Assembly: GCA_023362775.1 (NCBI GenBank) | Contig: JALMGJ010000016.1 | Coordinates: 6,189,001-6,253,000 of the forward strand | Source: Charina bottae | Taxonomy: Eukaryota; Chordata; Lepidosauria; Squamata; Charinaidae | Length of the DNA: 64,000 nucleotides | Reading direction: 5' to 3' | In this document: positions 56,301 through 64,000 of the stretch, piece by piece | Numbering within the stretch: the stretch's first letter is position 1 | Layout of the letters: the number at the start of each line of letters is the position of its first letter | Position numbers and translations under genes: made by a program | The notes under the pieces: generated by a model | The model's database searches: none | Told to the model about the DNA's origin: nothing | Seen by the model: the letters and a program-made list of their open reading frames with translations, nothing else

Positions 56301-59090
56301 TTTTGATAATTATTTATCTTCTTGGTTATTTATTCCCAGCTTTGGTAATATGTACATAAATATATGGCTTTATATTATAGACTATTTTTGTCATTATGTT
56401 GGCACCAAGGCTGCTGATATATGCCAGTATATTTTGCACACTAGTTATAAAGATATGGTGTCCAATATTATATGACAGAAGGTGACTAGCAACAGAATTA
56501 AACATTTTTTTTAAATGGCTGGTTGTTGAATAAGGAAGACTTGCAGAGATGGGCCTGGGAAGCTAGACAGAGATTTCTCTCCTGTGAGCTATCAGAGAGA
56601 GAGATTTATAGCATTGGAAGGAAGTGCTTAATTCTTCATTCACTGGTTGTTTACCTTGCTTGACTTGTCAGGCTATCTTGGAAGCTATGCTGGAAGAAAA
56701 GTGGAAAAGTTGTAACAAGACTGGCCCTAAAATGTTGCAACTCTGCCTATTGCTTCTCCATTGCAAATTGCTTCCATCCAGATTTCCTTTGGGAAGTGGC
56801 AGATGGTGTTCTCAGAATAATGCTGGCCAATCTAAGTGAAGCTCTGCCATAAGATATAAACTGAATAGGGTCCAGCACTGCAGTTGGAAAAGAAGGCTGA
56901 CCTTTTGTCTGATTTTTAATCCTTATACATATCAGAAGCATTGGTTCAGCTAATCAGTGGCTTCGACATGCTGACTTGTGAGAAGATGTCACATTTTCTT
57001 AACTTCAATATATTTTTGCCAACCCAGTAAAATTAGTATTAGACCATTTATAGTTTGGATTTCCCCCCTCCTTATTTAATTCTCCATTATCAATTTGTCA
57101 GTTCAAGCCCTCTATAAAATTATTATTTTATAATAAGGTTATTTTTTCCATTTAGCCTCTCTCTTAAGACATCCGAAAGTCTTGTATATGTCTAAAGAGA
57201 TCTAAATGCTTTACGCTGCAAGGATATTAAGGTAAAATTAAAAGCCTTGGATGTTTTACCATTGACTTCTGTGAATAGATGATTTCACATTCACTACCTG
57301 ATGTCTATGTTGTATTCATTGCCTTGTCCAGAATGTATACATTTTAATCCTCCAATTCCTCCCACCCCCAAAAAAACATGCTTTCATGTCATGTTAATCT
57401 GAAAAGTGATGGTTCTATTTCTTATTATATGTCTAGAGCACTAATGGCATTAGTGTAATTTATAAATAGAGCCTTAATGGGTCTATAAAATTAGCTGTCA
57501 GTTTTGTTAAACATTTTGGATAACTAGTTAATTTTGGAAGCCACCTGCAAGGGCTCTGAAGAGATTTATAGCAGCCATGTCAGATGTTATCAGCCCAGAT
57601 TCTCAAACCAATTTATGCTGCCTTTTACCACCACCATCCAGCCCTTCCAAGACATTATCTGAAAAAATGTCATGTTGGAAAAAATGATGGGGATTAGCCA
57701 AATTCATGGATAGAGAGTCTGAAATAGTGCTTGAGGTTGACCCTTTCAAATCCATCAGTAAAAAATCCTCATGACAGTGTGCTTCTGCCCTCATATCATA
57801 ATACGGGATTATGAATTAAATAGCTCAGCTTTACTGGCTAGAGACCTACACTGTTTTAGCCAGCTTAGGCAAAAGCAGATCTAGGGGATTTTCCCCCACA
57901 CTGAAAAAAAATAGCAAGCATTATTCTGTTTGATTTTTTTTTCTTGTCATGGTTCGCAGAGCACAGAATGTAAGTGCTGTAACAGATGTCACTAAACTGC
58001 AGTCTCTGAATCATGATAAGCTAGCATAGCACACCTCACAATCTGGAAAACCACCACTAGACTAGCATTAGAAAAATTGGGAGATCATCAACCTTTTAAC
58101 ATAGATCATCAATCTTTTAACAAAAGCAGTATTTTGAAGTAAATTTGGGAAGGGATTTTCTTACTATATTAGTATACTGCATGTACATTCTAACTGGTGG
58201 GATATGGGCAACAATATGTTGGCTTGCAAAGTGGTCTTTAGAATAGAGATCCTGACTTGCATAGAATAGCATGAACATGCTTTGGCTAAAACTAAGTTTT
58301 GGTTGAGCTTGTAGCATAATGGCCAATTATTCCCCCCCCCCCGAAAAAAAAATGTCCTTAGCTAGCGGGGAATGCTGCAAGTGTCATGTGTATAACTAAG
58401 GCTGGAAACCTAGCTTAAACTTTGTTTATCTTACAATAAAGCCATGATTGGTGGTGAAGGTCAATATGGGCACATCTGGTGACACCCATGTCATATCGAA
58501 AATTGTAGTCTGGAATATAAGAGAAGTAAATGATAAAACATGAATTAATGAACAAAATGAAAGAAAGGTATAAATGTGCCTTTGTGGAAGTAAGATGTAA
58601 TAGATATGAATAAGGAAGACCTAACCTTATGGAGTGGTGTTAATAAATATGTGCATGAAAATCAAGGTGCACATTGAATTATGAATTAAAGGGCCAAAAA
58701 CATTGCCATTTGCAGCAGCATTTTCATAAAAATGAAATGATTTCATAAAAATGAAGATGATGCAAGCTCCACCTGTTATGTATTCAGCATGTGCCATTCC
58801 CCACTCCCCAGCACTGCAGATGTCCATGACTAAAACATATGTCAGAAAGCAGGAATTAATGTAAGCGTTAAGACTGAGATGAGACAGCAATTAGTGGTTC
58901 CTAGGCCAGGAAGAGCTGTTCTGTAAATATTTGACAGCTGCCTCACACGGCCAACAAGAGCATCTAGGTTGTGGAGCTCCTGACTCCAGGCGTTCTGCCC
59001 AGGCCCCATGATTCATGGATAATTTTTTTTAAAAAAAATATTAAAAATTTCACTTATACCGTTGCTGCTGTTTTTTCTTAGGTCCCTATT
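53400..59090. other. Unique cadherin intron
   Basis: About 5.7 kb, AT-rich. No exon with cadherin-like coding, RNA gene or clear repeat was found. Confidence 0.55.
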
Positions 59091-59094
59091 TGTG

Positions 59095-59290
59095 TATTGA
59101 TTTGTTAGATTTCTATCTTGCCTTTCTTCCAGGAACTCTAGGTGGCTTATGTGAAGAATCTCTTTTCGTTTTTCCCTATGACTTTATAAGGTAAATTGGG
59201 CTGACAGTGGCTGACTAGCCCAAGAATTAGTCACTGAGTTTCCAAGGTTGAGCCTGGGTTTTCCCAGTTTGAATCTCACACCATAACCAC
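59095..59290 (-). mobile_element. Old MIR-like SINE fragment
   Basis: ttgttagatttctatcttgc, aggtaaattgggctgacagt and ccataaccac are a diverged reverse copy of the SINE at 13925-14125. Heavily mutated. Confidence 0.55.
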
Positions 59291-59294
59291 ATAG

Positions 59295-62200
59295 TTATTT
59301 ATTTTTAGTTGTTCATTTAGATTCATTTAAGGAATATTCAGTGGGTCTTGTCTGAGCTAGCTTGAGAACAGTATAGCAGAAAGGAAGGATTTTATATGTA
59401 TAAAAATCCTCTATGTACAGGTGGCAAGACTGCATAGCCCCAGGGTATTCTGAAACGTATTATTCTTGCTCGTCTTTCTATGAATACTCGTGGGTCCTGT
59501 TAGTGCAGTAGATGGAGGCCATGGCTAGAAGAGCTTTTGCCCAGCTTCAGCTGGTATACTAGTTGGGCTCTACCTGGTGTAAGAGGACTACCAGCCAGTT
59601 AGTCTACTGCAATGCAGATATATTGGGGAGTCAGCCTCCAGAATGCCAAAGCAGCAAGACTATATTAAACAGTGGCAGAGATAGTATAAACTAGTGATGG
59701 GTAAAGAAATTCCTAAATTCCCAGATTCCACCTTGATGACAGATCTTGGTTTTAATACTCTAAAATGTTATTTATTTTCATTTCTTGGCATGAGTAATGG
59801 CTCATCCATTCAAATCAGAATTAGGCTAGATTAATACATTATGGCAAGCCACCATATGTTTGTTTGTTTTGGGGTTTCTGTGCTTTATAAATCCGTTCTT
59901 TATGATTTACCATTATATGTGAAGCAGAGTAGTATGATTTGTTCTACATGCTCAGCTTGTTCAACATGGGTGAACAAAATCCTTTTGTGTTTGTTTCTCA
60001 AACTGATTTGGCTTTGTGAATGCAATCTGAGTGTTTTTAAATATGTTTATGCTGCAGCACTATGCATATTTGCCTGGATATCCTCCATTGAAAGAGAACA
60101 GCTTACTTCTAAGTAAGCAAGAAGAAGACTGTACTGTTGACATTAACAAAATTGCAGTTAGCATCAGAAACCAATGGGTTTGAACTTGTTTCTTGAACAC
60201 TTGGTGGTTTGGGGGACTTTAAAGATAGCTACCCAGTGCTATTTACTGTTTTGCAGCTCTATAGCTTTTTGTATACAGATATTAAACTTTATTCTATCTT
60301 ATTTGATTTTAACCTATTGTAACTGTTATTTTATCTTACGTATTGCTTCTTTTACTTCATATTATCCATTTCACAAATATGTATTTTCTTATAATTTGGT
60401 CTTTGACCATAAATAAATATTTACAAATTGTATCTGTTGAAAGAGATCATCTATTGTTTCTTAGCTGGGTTTTGGATTTGGCCTTATACCCCTAAAAGCA
60501 AAGTCACTGCATCACTTTGCCTTGCCTCTGAGGCCTCTTCCACCATTTGTGATAGTTGGAAGTCAAATAGCATTGCCTCTGTGCCTCAGTGTGGTGTACT
60601 GTGGTGCCTCTTTGGTGCAAATTTGACTCATTGAGACAAATTGTAGTCATCTCACTCACTTCTAACTCCTTCCATGTGGGATCTCTGAGTCTCCTGTCCT
60701 GTGTTGTTCAGCTATAATGAAAGTGTTGACTTTAAGGGTGAAACTTGGGAAAGGAGGAGATCTGTGTCAGGAAGAGAGATAGAAACTTGCAGAGCCCTCA
60801 ACTCAGGAGCATGAAGTACACACAAATGTTTGTTTGTTTGTTTTTAAGAATAAGTGCCACAATTGTAGTTTTTTTCAAAGCAAAATAAAAAGATAAAAAG
60901 AGCAATATAATAGAGATGAAAGAGAAGCTAATTCACCAGCACATCAATAGCTAGGTCTTATTATGGTTATATCACTTATGAAGGAGACTTTGAAGGAACA
61001 GGAAATGTAAAAAAAATGCTGACACATATTATGCTGCTCATGTTTTTCCCTTTAAAAACTTAAAGATGGTGTTAGTTAGGCAAATTCTGAATAGGAGAAT
61101 ATTAAATATGTTCTGGAAGATGTAAATGTAAGTTCATGATAGTTAAAGGGATCCTTGAACCTTAAATGTCAGAAGTAAAAACTTACTTTTGGTGATAGCC
61201 TGATTTCACTATGGAAACCATGATACAATTGTATTTGTATGTTCTTTCGCATAAGAGTTTAGGTTACTTTGTATTGGGGTCCTTCAGTCAGCCTGTTTGC
61301 TGATGAGGCACCACATTCAATCAAATGTTTATGATTTGGAATTGCAAACTAAATATTGGTTATTTTCTTACTGTTGTCTGGTTAATTGGGACAGCCGCTG
61401 GGCAATGAACAAATATTTGGAAGTTATTATTTCCATGATATTATAAACTCGAAGAGACTTGTTCTTTGAATTAGCTATTTCCAGTCCAAATTGCTAGAAG
61501 TGAAATCCAACAATACTTTCATATGCATTTTTAAGCATTCTTACTCCGTTTGATAAAAAAGAAATACCTTTTGGATTTGTTTTTAAAGGAGAAGAATTTT
61601 TGATAGAAATTCTCATGGGCCTGTTGAAGAATTTTAATTACCATAATTACAAGTTGAGGCATAAGTATCTTTCATTGTAGGATCATTACTCCAGAAATGT
61701 AGAGCCTCCTGGGCTTCTGACATTTCTGTGAGATCCACCCAAAAGACTTCAAGAACCTTTTTTTCCCTTCATTTTATGAAGCATGGACAGCCAGGAAGGG
61801 TGCAAAATGATGGAGGGGGAATTGCACATCCCATTACCTATTTAATGAGGGAAAGAGCTTCATTGAGCTGGATTTGCAAGTAGCTTGATCATTATTATTT
61901 TTTGGTCTTATCTATAATTGCATATATTCATGCATTCAATGTCTATACATTATATGTTAATTGTTATTATTAACCTAAATATGAAATTATTTAAAACTGA
62001 AATCCTCCCTCCCTTCCTTTCTGGGCTCAATAATGAGGGGAAAAACATGAAAATGGATTACAAGATTGGGGAGACTAAAATTCTTATAAGGCCCTGTTGG
62101 AAGGACACCATTGGATTTTATATTAAACAACATTTCATTTTAGCTCACAAGTTCATAAAATAAGTTATTTTTAAATAGCAAAGTTTTGTGAGGGAGAGAA

Positions 62201-62720
62201 TAAAGTACCTGGCAGGTTTTGTGCTGATTACTACAAAAATTTAGAAGAACAACATTCATTCAGTAGCACATGATTTGCTGCAAGGGATATGGCCTACTTC
62301 CAAAGCTGGAGTCTTGCAGTTTATTCTGTTTTAATCTTAGGTGCTTAATTATTTTAACACCTTATTTATGGTTCTTTTCCATTTTATGAGAACTTCTATT
62401 AACTTTGGTCTGTGATTAATATTCTTGCTCTGCTTCCATATTCCATTGGTAAAGGTATATTGGCCAGCACAATAAATATGAAAACTATTGTGTTAATTCT
62501 ACTTATATTTTTCTAAGTGCAATCCAGTAATAGAGTGGAATCATGAGGAAGTGGCAAGTTAAAATACTAAAGCTTAGTGGTAGAAAATTGGCTTTTCATG
62601 CAGAATGTTCCAGGTCCAAAACCTGGAAGGTGTATTTAAAAATATCTGAAGTATCCTGGATGAGAAAGACATCTTAACTTGAAACTTTGGTATGGAGTAG
62701 TCCATAGCAGACTAGATAGA
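59295..62720. other. Unique cadherin intron
   Basis: No exon or clear repeat. Simple runs such as (TTTG)n at 60825-60843. Confidence 0.5.
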
Positions 62721-62722
62721 CC

Positions 62723-63425
62723 TGTCAGATTTCCCGTATGAAATTGGCAAATACAGTATTTTCTGTACGGAGAAAAGTGTCTCATGATGACGTAACGCCA
62801 GATGAGATAACAAAAAGCCTTCCCATAACTTTGAATGGCTTTGCTTACATCTCCATTAGATATGAATTGTTTACGTCTAGTTTCTAAACCTTCCCATGAG
62901 ATTCCCCTTGAAGCCTTCGTGGGAAGCCCTGGGAGAACAGGGAGGGGGAGATCACGTGCTTGCTTAGATGCAGCACTGCCACCTTGTACTATAGCCTATG
63001 CTTTAGGCCTGGTGTGTGTCACACCTAACTTCCAGCCAATCAGAAAGCAGGAAGAACTGAATATCTAACCATGCAAAATGGTGTTCTATGCTTCTTGATT
63101 TTTTTGTGTCTTTTAGCCATGTAGTTCTTCACGTGTATTCTACTTTTGCGGACTGGGCAGTGCGTAGTTATGCCTGGCTTTGGGTATAGGCCATGGCATG
63201 AGCTCTGGCCCTGGGATCAATACACGGATCTCTGCTTATAAGTTTGCTTTTGTTTTTCCTTATTGCAATAATGTAACATTTGCATTTATTGCCTTAACTA
63301 TATATACATTTATTGCCTTATGCTACAAGTAAACACTTTTAGCCCTAAACGCTGCACTCTGTCTGGTTTATTCTCAAGCCTTGATTTTTTCCCTATAAGC
63401 CAGCGTACATCCTATCAAAACCTAT
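62723..63425 (+). repeat. Possible solo LTR
   Basis: Begins tgtcagatttcccgtatg, has ccctgggatcaatacacgga near 63208-63227 followed by a T-rich stretch, and ends near gccagcgtaca. The mid part looks like the R/U5 border of a retrovirus-type LTR. No matching target duplication and no second LTR were found. Confidence 0.3.
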
Positions 63426-64000
63426 GATCTTATTAGGCCTGTTAAAGTCAGGGTGAATCCAGTTCACATTAATATGTATTCAAACAAAAATGAGAGGGAA
63501 AATCAGCATTTTTGTATTTATGGTTCATTAACACAAGGATTTTGTATGCACACATTTATATGCAAATTTCCCTAATGTACACATTGTTTTATTCAACTGT
63601 CCCAAATATGCACATTTCTGTACATAATTGTTGAGGAAAAACACAATTTTTAATGGACAGTAGCGGACATTAAGTACATATTTATTCATGCCACAGTCGA
63701 TTCATGGCATTTTGCTTGAAAAGAAATCAGACTAATATTTGTTGTATTCTTAGGTCTGGCCCAGTATCAGTTAGCATTAATATGTCAGTAGAGCTTTACT
63801 ATTTTCTGTTGCCTCCTCCTTCTTTGGCTGCCTTCAGATATTCCAAGCCCATTCTTTGTAGGCTCTGATATACACTGTGCTTGTATAGCAGAAATAGACT
63901 TTGGGAAAAGAGATTCACAAATTCCATGCTGAACATTCTGTTAGAAGTAAACATTTGTTGGATTGTAAACATATTCTTACATTTATGTATATATAAATAC
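63426..64000. other. Unique cadherin intron
   Basis: No exon, RNA gene or clear repeat recognised. Confidence 0.5.

Overview
The window looks like non-coding DNA of a squamate reptile (lizard or snake) inside a cadherin locus. The repeat mix points there: a near full-length BovB/RTE LINE, an R4-clade LINE, reptile-type L1 3' ends, Sauria-like tRNA SINEs with a BovB-like tail, hAT and TA-flanked DNA elements, a Penelope-like fragment and a Ty1/copia element. Species cannot be fixed from the sequence alone.

Only one host protein-coding exon is visible: the first coding exon (49702-50128, + strand) of a type II classical cadherin, best matched to CDH12. It encodes the start codon, signal peptide, short prodomain, RVKR processing site and the mature N-terminus with the two strand-swap tryptophans, and ends in a phase-0 splice donor. 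The 49.7 kb to its left would be upstream or first-intron sequence, and the 13.9 kb to its right is the following intron. No other exon was found.

Layout: 0.1-3.3 kb is a BovB LINE (minus). 3.5-7.9 kb is an R4 LINE (minus), split by an L1 3' end with an 18-bp target duplication that is itself split by a fold-back DNA element. 8.6-10.06 kb is a 700-bp-armed palindrome built from the R4 5' region with a tRNA-like head. 10.06-10.48 kb is a LINE C-terminal remnant. 10.7-11.2, 31.8-32.1 and 47.6-48.6 kb are TA-flanked DNA elements. 12.55 and 25.16 kb are SINE copies with perfect target duplications. 16.2-21.1 kb is an almost complete Ty1/copia element (minus) with both LTRs, followed by a truncated L1 (21.2-22.1 kb). 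23.4, 24.5, 27.7, 42.7, 44.4 and 48.2 kb are short hAT elements, five of them with clear 8-bp duplications. 25.8-26.85 kb is an inverted Penelope-like insertion with hammerhead-like motifs. 28.26-28.93 kb is a second R4/tRNA-like inverted element. 37.2-38.4 kb is an L2-like LINE, 40.0-40.3 kb a 39-bp minisatellite, 41.6-42.7 and 44.1-45.1 kb are L1 3' ends, and 50.7-53.2 kb is another LINE of unresolved clade. The last 10 kb is mostly unique intron.

The elements form functional pairs: the Sauria-like SINEs share a 3' tail with BovB, and the SINE at 32.2-32.65 kb shares one with the L2-like LINE, as expected for SINEs mobilised by LINE machinery. The most unusual structures are the two R4-derived inverted elements with a pol III-type head, the inverted Penelope-like insertion with mirrored hammerhead-like motifs, and the copia primer-binding site that matches the initiator tRNA-Met anticodon arm. 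All were read by eye; no alignment or database search was run.
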